Shown: piece after piece, positions 18,043-27,833 of the stretch | Layout: each line of letters starts with the position of its first letter | Position numbering within the stretch: position 1 is the first letter of the stretch | The notes under the pieces: generated by a model | Databases searched by the model: none | Told to the model about the DNA's origin: nothing | Seen by the model: the letters and a program-made list of their open reading frames with translations, nothing else | Assembly (NCBI RefSeq): GCF_000264765.2 | Contig: NZ_CP006664.1 | Coordinates: 3,694,350 to 3,758,349 of the forward strand | DNA from: Edwardsiella anguillarum ET080813 | GTDB taxonomy: Bacteria; Pseudomonadota; Gammaproteobacteria; Enterobacterales; Enterobacteriaceae | Reading direction: 5' to 3' | DNA length: 64,000 nucleotides | Translations under genes and position numbers: made by a program

Positions 18043-20112
18043 ATGATGAAATACGCCGTTCTCTCCGCACTATTGCTGCCGTTGGCCGCTGAGGCCGAAT
18101 GGCGATCGCCCGCGTTTCCCCAGTTCGTCGCCGTAGGCGAGGGACGCTTTAGCGCCAGTCAGCCACTGGCTAAGGGCGAGGCGCCGCTGCAGCTGTATCA
18201 GGCCGATAGTTGCTGGCAACCCAGCGGATCGATCCGGCTGAATCAGACGCTCTCGCTGATGCCGTGCCAAGGTGAGGCGCCTCTATGGCGGCGCTTCCGG
18301 GATGGCCGCTACCTGGCCCTGATCGATATCCGCTCGGGAACGCCGACGCTGACGCTGTCCGTACAGGATGAGGCTGCGCAGCGGGCGGCGGCGCCTGCGC
18401 GCCGTTGTCCGCGTTGGGATGGGCGTCCGCTGCGTGTCCCCGTCGATCGGGCATTTAGCGAAGGCAGCCTGGTGCGCGATTTTTACAGCGGAGAGATCGT
18501 CCGCGTCACCCAGGGCACGGTGACCCTGCAGCCGGCGCCGGGCAGTAATGGCCTGCTGCTGCTCGAGTCGGCTGAAACCGCGGGGCCGGCGGCATTCGAC
18601 TGGCACAACGCGACGGTCTATTTTGTCCTGATCGATCGCTTCGCCAACGGCGATCCCAGTAACGATCATAGCTATGGCCGCCAGAAGGACGGGATGCAGG
18701 AGATCGGGACCTTTCACGGCGGCGATCTGCGCGGGTTGACCGGACAGCTAGACTATCTCCAGCGTCTGGGGGTCAATGTCCTGTGGATCAGCTCGCCCCT
18801 TGAGCAGATCCATGGCTGGGTCGGGGGCGGTAGTCGGGGCGATTTCCCGCATTATGCCTATCATGGCTACTACCCGCTGGACTGGACGCGGTTGGATGCC
18901 AATATGGGCAGCGAGCAGGATCTACGGGCGCTGGTGGAGGGGGCGCACCAGCGCGGTATCAGGGTGCTGTTCGACGTGGTGATGAACCATACCGGCTACG
19001 CGACGCTGGCGGATATGCAGCAGTACCAGTTCGGCGCGCTGTTCCTGCAGGGGGAGACGCTACGGCAAACGCTGGGCACCGATTGGCGCGACTGGCATCC
19101 GGGGCGCGGCCAGACGTGGCATAGCTTTAATGACTATATTGATTTTGGCAATCGCGCGGCGTGGGCGCGCTGGTGGGGGAAGGGGTGGATTCGTACCGAT
19201 ATCGGCGACTATGACGCCCCGGGATTCGATGATTTTACGCTATCGCTCTCTTTTCTGCCGGATGTGAAGACCGAGTCTAGCACGGCGTCCGGTTTGCCGA
19301 TCTTTTATCGTCATAAACCAGATACCCGCGCCCGGGAGATCCCCGGCTACACGCCGCGAGACTACCTGACTCACTGGCTCAGTCAGTGGGTGCGTGAATA
19401 CGGCATCGATGGCTTTCGCATCGACACGGCAAAGCACGTAGAGCCGGCGGCCTGGCAACAGCTGAAGCAGCAGGCCAGCGCGGCCTTGGCCGAATGGAAG
19501 CGGGCTAATCCGCAGCAGGCGTTGGACGATGCACCCTTCTGGATGACCGGCGAGGCCTGGGGGCACGGCGTGATGCGCAGCGCCTATTATCGCCACGGCT
19601 TCGATGCGATGATCAATTTTGACTATCAGGAGCAGGCGGCACAGGCGCAGGGCTGCCTGGCCGATATCGATCCGCTGTGGCAGCAGATGGCGGCGCAGCT
19701 GCAGGATTTTAACGTGCTGAGCTATCTGTCGTCCCATGATACCCGTTTGTTCCGCAGCGACGGCAGCGGCGCCGCTGCGCTGCTGCTGCTGGCGCCGGGC
19801 GCGGTGCAGATTTTCTACGGCGATGAGTCGGGGCGTCCGCCCGGGCCAACGGGATCCGATCCGCTGCAGGGCACTCGTTCGGATATGAATTGGCAGGATA
19901 TCCGCGGCCCGGCGGCGGCACAGGTCGCGCACTGGCAGCGCCTGGGGCAGTTCCGCGCCCGCCATCCCGCTATCGGCAAGGGAGAGCAGACGACCGTCGC
20001 GATGCCGCAGGGCTACGGCTTTATCCGCAATGACGGGCGGGATCGGGTGATGGTGGTCTGGGCCGGTCAGCCGGAGTCGCGCCGGCCGCGCCAGCTGTTA
20101 CAAAAATTCTGA
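18043..20112 (+). CDS. malS: Periplasmic alpha-amylase
   Basis: A 689-residue GH13 alpha-amylase that cuts maltodextrins in the periplasm before uptake by the maltose system. The start is the first of two ATGs after CACAGGAGCCG, giving the signal peptide MMKYAVLSALLLPLAAEA; in-frame upstream ATG codons would bury it. An N-terminal ~190-residue accessory domain, as in E. coli MalS (676 aa), precedes the barrel. The GH13 signatures are all present: DVVMNHTG (region I), GFRIDTAKH with the Asp nucleophile (II), TGEAWG with the acid/base Glu (III) and LSSHDT (IV). It is a single-gene unit facing htpX. Confidence 0.93.
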   Translation: MMKYAVLSALLLPLAAEAEWRSPAFPQFVAVGEGRFSASQPLAKGEAPLQLYQADSCWQPSGSIRLNQTLSLMPCQGEAPLWRRFRDGRYLALIDIRSGTPTLTLSVQDEAAQRAAAPARRCPRWDGRPLRVPVDRAFSEGSLVRDFYSGEIVRVTQGTVTLQPAPGSNGLLLLESAETAGPAAFDWHNATVYFVLIDRFANGDPSNDHSYGRQKDGMQEIGTFHGGDLRGLTGQLDYLQRLGVNVLWISSPLEQIHGWVGGGSRGDFPHYAYHGYYPLDWTRLDANMGSEQDLRALVEGAHQRGIRVLFDVVMNHTGYATLADMQQYQFGALFLQGETLRQTLGTDWRDWHPGRGQTWHSFNDYIDFGNRAAWARWWGKGWIRTDIGDYDAPGFDDFTLSLSFLPDVKTESSTASGLPIFYRHKPDTRAREIPGYTPRDYLTHWLSQWVREYGIDGFRIDTAKHVEPAAWQQLKQQASAALAEWKRANPQQALDDAPFWMTGEAWGHGVMRSAYYRHGFDAMINFDYQEQAAQAQGCLADIDPLWQQMAAQLQDFNVLSYLSSHDTRLFRSDGSGAAALLLLAPGAVQIFYGDESGRPPGPTGSDPLQGTRSDMNWQDIRGPAAAQVAHWQRLGQFRARHPAIGKGEQTTVAMPQGYGFIRNDGRDRVMVVWAGQPESRRPRQLLQKF

Positions 20113-20223
20113 GGCGCGGCTCCGGCAACCATTTGATTTTTGCCGGAGCGGAGTGAAAAGTAGCCGCTATGCGCAGCATAAATGTAAAGTTTTGTTTCTT
20201 TACCCGGTTATCGCACCACAGCC

Positions 20224-20254
20224 CTTGAAACCGGCGCAGATGGCCTTACCATCT
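20224..20254 (+). promoter_or_regulatory. Candidate sigma32 (heat-shock) promoter of htpX
   Basis: CTTGAAA at 20224-20230 is a perfect sigma32 -35 element. TACCATCT at 20247-20254, 16 bp further, matches 6 of 8 positions of CCCCATNT. htpX is a sigma32 target in E. coli. The element lies 44 bp before the htpX start, inside a perfect 9-bp inverted repeat (20210-20218 and 20265-20273). Confidence 0.5.
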
Positions 20255-20297
20255 GATCATCGCATGGTGCGATATGTTTGAGAGGATTGACGACGAT

Positions 20298-21188
20298 ATG
20301 ATGCGTATTGCTTTGTTCCTGTTGACCAACCTGGCCGTGATGCTGGTGTTCGGCCTGGTGCTGAGCCTGACAGGCATTCGGTCCAGCAGCGTGCAGGGAC
20401 TGATGATCATGGCGCTGCTGTTCGGTTTTGGCGGATCCATTGTTTCGCTGCTGATGTCCAAGTGGATGGCGCTGCGCTCCGTTGGCGGCGAGGTGATTGA
20501 GCAGCCGCGCAATGAAACCGAACGCTGGCTGGTCGAGACGGTACGCCGTCAGGCCCAGCAGGCCGGTATCGGCATGCCGCAGGTTGCCATCTATCACGCA
20601 CCGGATATCAATGCGTTCGCCACCGGCGCCCGGCGCGACGCCTCGCTGGTCGCGGTGAGCACCGGTCTGCTGCAGAGCATGAGCCGCGATGAGGCCGAGG
20701 CGGTGCTGGCGCATGAGATCAGCCACGTCGCCAACGGTGACATGGTGACGATGACGCTGGTGCAGGGAGTGGTGAACACCTTCGTGATCTTTATTTCCCG
20801 CCTGATTGCCCAGGTGGCGGCGGGTTTCCTCTCTGGCAATCGCGATGAGGGCGAGGGCGAGAGCAGCGGTAACCCGATGATCTACTTCGCCGTTTCCATG
20901 GTGTTGGAGCTGGTGTTTGGCATCCTAGCCAGCATCATTACCATGTGGTTCTCGCGCTACCGCGAGTTCCGCGCCGATGCCGGGTCGGCCGACCTGGTTG
21001 GCCGAGAGAAGATGATCGCCGCCCTGCAGCGCCTGAAGACCAGCTATGAGCCGCAGGAGGCCGGCAGCATGATGGCCTTCTGTATCAACGGTCGCGGTAA
21101 TCGTACCTTTGGCGAGCTGTTCCTGTCACACCCGCCGCTGGATAAGCGCATCGAGGCGCTGCGCAGCGGTCAGTATCTGAAGTCATGA
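20298..21188 (+). CDS. htpX: Heat-shock membrane zinc metalloprotease HtpX
   Basis: A 296-residue inner-membrane M48-family protease that helps FtsH degrade misfolded membrane proteins. It is nearly identical to the E. coli protein along its length, so the start [15 protein letters not shown] is secure; the in-frame ATG at 20274 adds eight unrelated residues. Two N-terminal membrane segments (residues ~4-24 and 34-54) precede the catalytic domain. The zinc motif HEISH is at residues 139-143, and two further hydrophobic segments (~160-175 and 195-215) follow. A heat-shock-like promoter lies just upstream. Confidence 0.97.
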   Translation: MMRIALFLLTNLAVMLVFGLVLSLTGIRSSSVQGLMIMALLFGFGGSIVSLLMSKWMALRSVGGEVIEQPRNETERWLVETVRRQAQQAGIGMPQVAIYHAPDINAFATGARRDASLVAVSTGLLQSMSRDEAEAVLAHEISHVANGDMVTMTLVQGVVNTFVIFISRLIAQVAAGFLSGNRDEGEGESSGNPMIYFAVSMVLELVFGILASIITMWFSRYREFRADAGSADLVGREKMIAALQRLKTSYEPQEAGSMMAFCINGRGNRTFGELFLSHPPLDKRIEALRSGQYLKS

Positions 21189-21226
21189 CCGATCGCGCGC
21201 CGCGCGCGACGGTATGAGGTAAGGTA

Positions 21227-21264
21227 AAAATACCGCTCACCATCAGGTGGGCGGTATTTTTTTT
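21227..21264. terminator. Bidirectional terminator between htpX and putA
   Basis: AAAATACCGC (21227-21236) pairs with GCGGTATTTT (21251-21260), extended inward by CACC/GGTG around a small ATCA loop with one T-G wobble. T-runs flank it on the plus strand and A-runs on the other side, so it can end both htpX and the convergent putA transcript. Confidence 0.88.
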
Positions 21265-21332
21265 GCGGATGGGGCTGGGATGCCGTGAATAGCCGGGTGA
21301 AGGGGCGCCCCGAGAAGGGGCGCGAGGCGGGG

Positions 21333-24300
21333 TTAGCCCAGGGTCATCAGACTGGCGTTGCCGCCGGCTGCCGCGGTATTCACGCTCAGCGCGCGCTCGT
21401 GGACCAACAGCTCCAGACGCAGCCGTGTGTCGCCGGGCGCCAGGCCCTGCAGGGGGACGATGGCGCCGCGGCGGGCGGCAATCTGCCCGCCGAGGAGGCG
21501 CAGTCGATCGCTGTCGCCATGGTAGATCGCCGCGTCGAACTCCAGCGCCATCAGGCTATCCGCCGGGCTCAGCGTGATGCGCGCCGCGACCGTCGCTGGC
21601 AGCGCTTTGTGCAGCGCGCGGTGTCGCGGGGTATCGGGCCACAGGACGCGGCAGCCGACCGCCACGGCCGCCGCCAGCTGGATCAGCGCATCGTCCTCGC
21701 TCTCCGCCACGCACAGCACCCGCTCGCGCGGGACAAGGCGCAGGGTGTTGCGCTCACCGGTCGGCCCTCCCAGCGGGCGCGGGACGGCGGCGGGGCACAG
21801 GCTGGCGTAGCGCTGGCACAGGATCTGGAGCGCCGGGCGATCGATGGCCCAGTCATTCAGGGCCTGCAGCGGCGAGGCGGCGTCGTACGGCTGACGCTGA
21901 GCGGCGTCGGTGCTCAGCGTCAGCGCATTTTCCGGACTGCGGGCCAGCAGGCGGTAGAGATAGAGCGGGCCGCCGGCCTTCGGGCCGGTGCCGGAGAGCC
22001 CCTCACCGCCGAAGGGCTGTACGCCGACGACGGCGCCGACGATATTGCGGTTAACGTAGATATTGCCGACGTGGGCGCGCTCGGCGATGCGGGCGATGGT
22101 TTCGTCGATGCGCGAATGTACCCCGAGGGTCAGGCCGTAGCCGGAATCGTTGATCTGGGCCAGCAGCGCATCCAGCTGCCCGCGGCGGTAGCGCACCACG
22201 TGCAGCACCGGACCAAAGATCTCCCTCTGCAGCGCATTGGGGCTGTCCAGCTCGATCAGGGTGGGCGGCACAAAGTGACCCCGAGCGCGGCGCTGGGCGT
22301 CGTCCTGGGCGTGCGCCGCCTGGAATACCGGGTATCCCTTGGCTCGCATGGCGAGGATATGCTGCTCGATATTGCTCTGGGCCTCGCTATCGATCACTGG
22401 GCCGATGTCGCAGTCCAGCCGCTCCGGGTTGCCCAGGCGGTATTCCGCCATGGCGCCGCGCAGCATGGTCAGGGTCCGGTCGGCGATCTCCTCCTGCAGG
22501 CAGAGGAGGCGCAGGGCGGAGCAGCGCTGTCCGGCGCTGTCGAAGGCTGACGTGACAACGTCACTTACGACCTGCTCGGTCAGCGCCGACGAGTCGACGA
22601 TCATCGCGTTGAGCCCCCCGGTCTCGGCGATCAGCGGCGTTGGCCGACCCTGCGCATCGAGCCGATCGGCGACGGCGCGCTGCAGCCGTTTGGCGACCTC
22701 CGTCGAGCCGGTAAACATGACGCCGCGCACCCGGCTATCGTTGACCAGTTGGGCGCCCACGGTTTCGCCGCGCCCCGGCAGCAGCTGTACGGCGCCGGGG
22801 GGGACGCCGGCGTCGTGCAGGATAGCGATGGCCTGGGCGGCGATCAGCGGCGTCTGTTCGGCGGGCTTGGCGAGTACGCTGTTGCCGGCGGCCAGCGCGG
22901 CGGCGATCTGGCCGGTAAAGATGGCCAGCGGGAAGTTCCACGGGCTGATGCAGACCACGCAGCCCAGCGGACGGTGGCTCTCGTTGTCGAAGCTGACGCG
23001 CACCTGCTCGGCGTAGTAGCGCAGGAAGTCGACGGCTTCGCGCACCTCGGCGACGGCGTTGGCAAAGGTCTTGCCTGCCTCACGTATCAGAATCCCCATC
23101 AGCGTCGGCATCTGGCGCTCCATCAGGGTGGCGGCGCGCGCCAGGATGGCGGCACGCGCCTGCGGCGGCGTGGCCCCCCAGATGGGGGCGCTACGCTGCG
23201 CATCCGTCAACGCCTGCGCGACCTCCTGCTCGCTGGCGTCGCGCGTGTAGCCGACGATATCGCCCGGCTCGGCGGGATTAGGCAGGGCGCGCAGGTCGCC
23301 TTCGGCGCAGGGCTGCTCCAGCAGCGGTATCGCCACCCGCCGCTGATGGGCGTCGTTCAACAGGGCGCAGGAGAGGGAGGCCAGGCGCTGCTCATTGCTC
23401 AGATCCAGTCCGGCGGCGTTGGCGCGCCCCGGGGCATACAGATCGCGCGGCAGCGGGATCTTCGGATGGGGGAGCCCAAGGCACCCCTCCTGCGCCGTCA
23501 GCGTATCCACGGCGGCGACCGGGTCGGCGACCAGCGCTTCCAGCGGCAGGCTGGCGTCGGCGATGCGATTGACGAAGGAGGTGTTGGCGCCATTCTCCAG
23601 CAGACGGCGCACCAGGTAGGCTAACAGCGTTTCATGGGTGCCGACCGGCGCATAGATGCGGCAGGGGCGATTGAGCTTGCCGTCGGCGACCTTGCCGACC
23701 ACCTGCTGGTATAGCGGCTCGCCCATGCCGTGCAGGCACTGGAACTCATACTGCCCCGGGTAGTAATTCTGTCCGGCCAACTGATAGATGGCCGCCAGCG
23801 TATGGGCGTTATGGGTGGCGAACTGCGGGTAGATCAGGCTGGGCACGCTCAGTAGCCTCTTGGCGCAGGCCAGGTAGGAGACATCGGTATAGATCTTGCG
23901 AGTATAGACCGGGTAGCCCTCCAGCCCCTCGACCTGGGCGCGCTTGATTTCGCTGTCCCAGTAGGCCCCCTTCACCAGGCGGATCATCAGGCGGCGCTGG
24001 CTGCGGGCGGCGAGATCGATCAGGAAGTCGATCACCGAGGGACAGCGCTTCTGGTAGGCCTGGATCACAAAGCCGATGCCGTTCCAGCCGGCCAGCTCGG
24101 GCTCATGGCACAGCCTTTCCAGCAGATCGAGGGAGAGCTCCAGGCGATCGGCCTCCTCGGCGTCGATATTGATGCCGATGTCGTACTGGCGCGCTAGCAG
24201 GGTGAGGGCGCGGAGGGTCGGATACAGCTCTTCCATCACGCGTTCATACTGGGCTCGGCTATAGCGCGGATGCAGGGCGGAGAGCTTGATCGAGATCCCC

Positions 24301-25259
24301 GGCCCCTCATAGATGCCGCGTCCGTTAGCGGCCTTGCCGATGGCGTGGATCGCCTGTTGGTAGGAGTGCAGGTAGGCCTGCGCGTCGGCGGCGGTCAGCG
24401 CCGCCTCGCCCAGCATGTCGTAGGAGTAGCTGAAGCCTTTCTCCTCCAGGCGCTGCGCGTTGGCCAGCGCCTCGGCGATGGTCTCACCGGTGACGAACTG
24501 CTCCCCCATCAGGCGCATCGCCATATCCACCCCCTTGCGGATCAGCGGTTCGCCGCGCTTGCCGATGATCCGGCTCAGCGCGTGGGAGAGGTGGGCCTCG
24601 CTGTGGGTCGCGACCAGCCTGCCGGTGAGCAGCAGCCCCCAGGTGGCGGCGTTGACGAACAGCGAGGCGCTGCGGCCGAGGTGCGCCTGCCAGTCTCCGC
24701 CGCTGATCTTGTCGCGGATCAGCGCATCGCGGGTGGCCTTATCGGGAATGCGCAGCAGCGCCTCGGCCAGGCACATCAGCGCGACGCCCTCCTGAGAGGA
24801 GAGGGCGAACTCCTGCAGCAGGCTCTGTACCATCCCGGCTCGTCCGCCGGCGTTCTTCCGGCCGCGCAGCTGCTGTGCCAGGCGGTAGGCCAGCTGATAC
24901 GCCTGCTCGGCCAGGGGGGCGGGCAGGCGGGCCTGTTCGAGCAGCGCCGGGAGAGCCTCTGTCTCCGCGCGGCGGTAGGCCGCGGTGATATTGGCCCGCA
25001 GCACCGACTGCGGCAGAATCTGTTCAGCGAACGCCAGGAAGGGCGGCTGTCCCTCCGGCGGCGGCGGCGTCTCCACCGCGGGGGGATCGACGACGGCCGC
25101 CAGCTCCGGCGGCGTTTCGCCCTGTTCCAGACGCTCCAGATAGCTGAAGATGGCCTGTTTGATCAGCCAGTGCGGCGTACGGTCAATCTGGCTGGCGGCC
25201 GCCTTGATACGCTCGCGGGCGGCGTCATCGAGCTTAACCCCCATGGTTGTCGTTGCCAT
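21333..25259 (-). CDS. putA: Trifunctional PutA: repressor, proline dehydrogenase and P5C dehydrogenase
   Basis: A 1308-residue peripheral membrane flavoenzyme that oxidises proline to glutamate and represses the put genes when proline is absent. Residues ~1-47 are the ribbon-helix-helix DNA-binding domain (TTTMGVKLDDAARERIKAAA). The FAD proline dehydrogenase barrel is at ~260-610 (SIKLSALHPRYSRAQ, RLMIRLVKGAYWDSE). The aldehyde dehydrogenase domain is at ~640-1110, with IAETGGLNAMIVDSSA and the catalytic Cys in SAGQRCSALRL. A C-terminal ALDH-like oligomerisation domain ends the protein. E. coli PutA is 1320 residues. It is divergent from putP. Confidence 0.97.
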   Translation of the reverse strand: MATTTMGVKLDDAARERIKAAASQIDRTPHWLIKQAIFSYLERLEQGETPPELAAVVDPPAVETPPPPEGQPPFLAFAEQILPQSVLRANITAAYRRAETEALPALLEQARLPAPLAEQAYQLAYRLAQQLRGRKNAGGRAGMVQSLLQEFALSSQEGVALMCLAEALLRIPDKATRDALIRDKISGGDWQAHLGRSASLFVNAATWGLLLTGRLVATHSEAHLSHALSRIIGKRGEPLIRKGVDMAMRLMGEQFVTGETIAEALANAQRLEEKGFSYSYDMLGEAALTAADAQAYLHSYQQAIHAIGKAANGRGIYEGPGISIKLSALHPRYSRAQYERVMEELYPTLRALTLLARQYDIGINIDAEEADRLELSLDLLERLCHEPELAGWNGIGFVIQAYQKRCPSVIDFLIDLAARSQRRLMIRLVKGAYWDSEIKRAQVEGLEGYPVYTRKIYTDVSYLACAKRLLSVPSLIYPQFATHNAHTLAAIYQLAGQNYYPGQYEFQCLHGMGEPLYQQVVGKVADGKLNRPCRIYAPVGTHETLLAYLVRRLLENGANTSFVNRIADASLPLEALVADPVAAVDTLTAQEGCLGLPHPKIPLPRDLYAPGRANAAGLDLSNEQRLASLSCALLNDAHQRRVAIPLLEQPCAEGDLRALPNPAEPGDIVGYTRDASEQEVAQALTDAQRSAPIWGATPPQARAAILARAATLMERQMPTLMGILIREAGKTFANAVAEVREAVDFLRYYAEQVRVSFDNESHRPLGCVVCISPWNFPLAIFTGQIAAALAAGNSVLAKPAEQTPLIAAQAIAILHDAGVPPGAVQLLPGRGETVGAQLVNDSRVRGVMFTGSTEVAKRLQRAVADRLDAQGRPTPLIAETGGLNAMIVDSSALTEQVVSDVVTSAFDSAGQRCSALRLLCLQEEIADRTLTMLRGAMAEYRLGNPERLDCDIGPVIDSEAQSNIEQHILAMRAKGYPVFQAAHAQDDAQRRARGHFVPPTLIELDSPNALQREIFGPVLHVVRYRRGQLDALLAQINDSGYGLTLGVHSRIDETIARIAERAHVGNIYVNRNIVGAVVGVQPFGGEGLSGTGPKAGGPLYLYRLLARSPENALTLSTDAAQRQPYDAASPLQALNDWAIDRPALQILCQRYASLCPAAVPRPLGGPTGERNTLRLVPRERVLCVAESEDDALIQLAAAVAVGCRVLWPDTPRHRALHKALPATVAARITLSPADSLMALEFDAAIYHGDSDRLRLLGGQIAARRGAIVPLQGLAPGDTRLRLELLVHERALSVNTAAAGGNASLMTLG

Positions 25260-25783
25260 CGCATTTACTCCTTTTGGCTCTGTCTGTCGCGCGGGTGAGG
25301 CCAGCCTTTGGGATGGCGCTGCAGCGCCGCAGCGCGAAGGATAGGCCGTCGCACGGGGCAGACGGCGGGAATTCGCAGTCGGATCCCGGCGCTCGTCGTT
25401 TCATGGCGGCGCCGCATTGCAAAAAATATCCATTATGTTGCAACTTTGTGCAACCTTGTTAAATGCGACGTGGCCTACAGGTTTGAAAATGATATTTACC
25501 CCGGCGTTAATGTCATTATAGAAAGTATGGATAGCAGGTTGCGCCAGGTTTCCGTGCGAATGATCTCAAAATGAAAGGGTGCAACCGGTGTTAATGTGAT
25601 CCAGCACGGTTTGTGCTCATTTTCTCTCTGCCGCGCATGGGTTTTATGTAAATGATGTGTTAATTAATGGTTGATATTTGAATCCGCGGCGGAAACGGCT
25701 GGGCGGGCGCGTTCGCCGGCGCGGCCTCGACGGCGGCGTCATGACGGCCCGGTGCGCCAGACGAGACTTTCGGGAGAGCGACA
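25260..25783. other. putA-putP divergent control region
   Basis: A 524-bp non-coding region between divergent genes. It turns A+T-rich from about 25430 onward and contains the PutA hexamers listed separately. The half nearest putA is G+C-rich, with no gene-like signal. Short open frames here lack ribosome sites and recognisable content. Confidence 0.6.
25437..25585. promoter_or_regulatory. Cluster of PutA operator hexamers
   Basis: The E. coli PutA ribbon-helix-helix domain recognises GTTGCA. Here it occurs at 25437-25442 (within GTTGCAAC, hence on both strands) and on the minus strand at 25449-25454 and 25580-25585. The first two are 12 bp apart, suggesting adjacent dimers. The cluster sits in the middle of the putA-putP region, where autoregulation is expected. 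Confidence 0.6.
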
Positions 25784-27298
25784 ATGACAATGAGCACGCC
25801 CATGTTGGTGACCTTTTGTATCTATATCCTGGGGATGATCCTAATCGGCTTCCTCGCCTGGCGATCGACGAACAGCTTCGATGACTATATTCTCGGTGGG
25901 CGCCGCCTCGGCCCCTTCGTGACTGCGCTGTCGGCCGGGGCATCGGACATGAGCGGCTGGCTGCTGATGGGCCTGCCCGGCGCGGTGTTCGTCGCCGGTA
26001 TCTCGGAGAGCTGGATCGCCATCGGCCTGACGCTGGGCGCCTGGCTAAACTGGCGGCTGGTGGCGGGACGCCTGCGGGTGCACACCGAGGCGAGCAATAA
26101 CGCCCTGACCCTGCCGGACTACTTTACCGCCCGCTTCGCTGATGACAGTCGATTGCTGCGTATCATCTCCGCCCTGGTGATCCTGCTATTTTTCACCATC
26201 TACTGCGCCTCTGGGATCGTGGCTGGCGCCCGCCTGTTTGAGAGCACCTTCGGCATGAGCTACTCGACGGCGCTGTGGGCCGGGGCGGCGGCGACCATCA
26301 TCTATACCTTTATTGGCGGCTTCCTGGCGGTCAGCTGGACCGACACGGTGCAGGCGAGTCTGATGATCTTCGCCCTGATCCTGACGCCGGTGATGGTGAT
26401 GATCTCCGTCGGCGGTTTCGATGACGCGCTGGAGGTGATCAGGCAGAAGAGCAGCGAAAGCGTCGATATGCTGAAGGGGCTCAATCTGGTGGCCATCCTT
26501 TCGCTGATGGGCTGGGGGCTAGGCTACTTTGGCCAGCCGCATATATTAGCGCGCTTTATGGCGGCCGACTCGCACTATAGCCTGGTCAATGCCCGGCGTA
26601 TCAGCATGACCTGGATGGTCCTTTGCCTGCTTGGCGCGGTCGCCGTCGGCTTTTTCGGCATCGCCTACTTTAGCAACCATCCCGCGCTGGCCGGCGCGGT
26701 GGATCGCAACGCCGAGCGGGTCTTCATCGCGCTGGCACAGCTGCTGTTTTCTCCGTGGATTGCCGGGATCCTGCTGTCCGCTATCCTGGCGGCGGTGATG
26801 TCGACGCTCAGCTGCCAGCTGTTGGTCTGCTCCAGCGCGATTACCGAGGATCTGTATAAGGCCTTCCTGCGCAAGCAGGCCGGACAGCGGGAGCTGGTGT
26901 GGGTCGGACGGGCGATGGTGCTGCTGGTGGCGCTGGTCGCCATCGCGCTGGCGTCCAACCCGGAAAACCGGGTGCTGGGGCTGGTGAGCTATGCCTGGGC
27001 CGGCTTCGGAGCCGCCTTCGGTCCGGTGGTGATCGGCTCGGTGCTCTGGTCGCGGATGACCCGTAACGGCGCGTTGGCCGGGATGGCCATCGGCGCCCTC
27101 ACGGTGATCGTCTGGAAACAGTACGCCTGGCTGGGCCTATATGAGATCATTCCGGGCTTCCTGTTTGCCGGCGTCGGCATCCTGGTGGTCAGCCTGCTGG
27201 ATCGCGCACCCTCGGCGGCGGTGCAGCGGCGCTTCGCCGCCGCCGATGCCGAGTATCGCTCCCCGCCGCCGCGCGCTCTGCGGCCGGAGGTGGAGTGA
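25784..27298 (+). CDS. putP: Sodium/proline symporter
   Basis: A 504-residue inner-membrane Na+/proline symporter of the SSS family with about 13 membrane segments. It aligns with E. coli PutP from STPMLVTFC onward. The Na+-binding core AGASDMSGWLLMGLPGAVF and the sugar/solute-symporter signatures GIVAGARLFESTFGMSY and GWGLGYFGQPHILARFMAA are intact. The start follows GGGAGAGCGAC. It supplies proline to PutA and is divergently transcribed from putA. C-terminal divergence from E. coli is normal. Confidence 0.97.
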   Translation: MTMSTPMLVTFCIYILGMILIGFLAWRSTNSFDDYILGGRRLGPFVTALSAGASDMSGWLLMGLPGAVFVAGISESWIAIGLTLGAWLNWRLVAGRLRVHTEASNNALTLPDYFTARFADDSRLLRIISALVILLFFTIYCASGIVAGARLFESTFGMSYSTALWAGAAATIIYTFIGGFLAVSWTDTVQASLMIFALILTPVMVMISVGGFDDALEVIRQKSSESVDMLKGLNLVAILSLMGWGLGYFGQPHILARFMAADSHYSLVNARRISMTWMVLCLLGAVAVGFFGIAYFSNHPALAGAVDRNAERVFIALAQLLFSPWIAGILLSAILAAVMSTLSCQLLVCSSAITEDLYKAFLRKQAGQRELVWVGRAMVLLVALVAIALASNPENRVLGLVSYAWAGFGAAFGPVVIGSVLWSRMTRNGALAGMAIGALTVIVWKQYAWLGLYEIIPGFLFAGVGILVVSLLDRAPSAAVQRRFAAADAEYRSPPPRALRPEVE

Positions 27299-27336
27299 CG
27301 GCGCCCGCCGCGAGCCGGACGCCAGTCCCCCTGACG

Positions 27337-27609
27337 CTACTTGCCGCGTCTCTGCGTTTCGGCATCGTGCATCCTTTGGTGGCCCTGGATGATCTGCTGA
27401 TGCGCGGCCGCGCTACTGTTGTTCATGGCCCGGTGGGCGATGATCGCCCGCTGATGCTTATCCAGAGGAGCGCTGTCGTGTCCCGTCGCGCCGTGGGCTG
27501 AGGCGAGGCGCTGAGGCGCCGCCGGTGGGGCGCTGTCCTGCCCGCTGGCGGCCAGGGCTGCGCTGCTGAGGCCCAGGGTGAGCAAGGCGGTGTAGATCAG
27601 TCTTTTCAT
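27337..27609 (-). CDS. Small SilE/PcoE-like periplasmic metal-binding protein
   Basis: A 90-residue protein with a signal peptide (MKRLIYTALLTLGLSSAALA), so the mature part is ~70 residues. The mature region is rich in His. Its C-terminal helix, DKHQRAIIAHRAMNNSSAA followed by AHQQIIQGHQR, matches the end of SilE/PcoE (HEKSAVVHEKANN followed by IHQQQAEKHR). SilE and PcoE are ~143-residue periplasmic Ag+/Cu+ sponges. This one lacks most of their Met-rich middle. GGAG precedes the ATG; an in-frame start 54 bp upstream would mask the signal peptide. It is downstream of cusS on the same strand, the arrangement seen in sil loci. The homology call rests on reading the alignment by eye. Confidence 0.65.
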   Translation of the reverse strand: MKRLIYTALLTLGLSSAALAASGQDSAPPAAPQRLASAHGATGHDSAPLDKHQRAIIAHRAMNNSSAAAHQQIIQGHQRMHDAETQRRGK

Positions 27610-27833
27610 CGGTATGACTCCATATCGGTAATCTCTGCGTGCAACGCCGGCGGCGTCGGTCACGCGAACGGGGGGAATGTTGCGTCGGAAAACGCCCCGG
27701 CGCGCGGGGGATGGAGCGCCGTTACGCGGGCGTCTCTCCTCCGATGCGTACCAGTATACCGGGGGGATCCGCAGCCGCGCGTGACGGGAGAATGACGATC
27801 GCGTAATGATTTATTGTATTGATTACTAATCTA

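Noticed and set aside
21285-22550. Long open frame (421 residues) on the plus strand opposite putA
   Set aside because: It is antisense to the conserved P5C dehydrogenase half of putA; its composition is Gln/Arg/Ala-rich with no recognisable domain, as expected for the complement of a G+C-rich gene.
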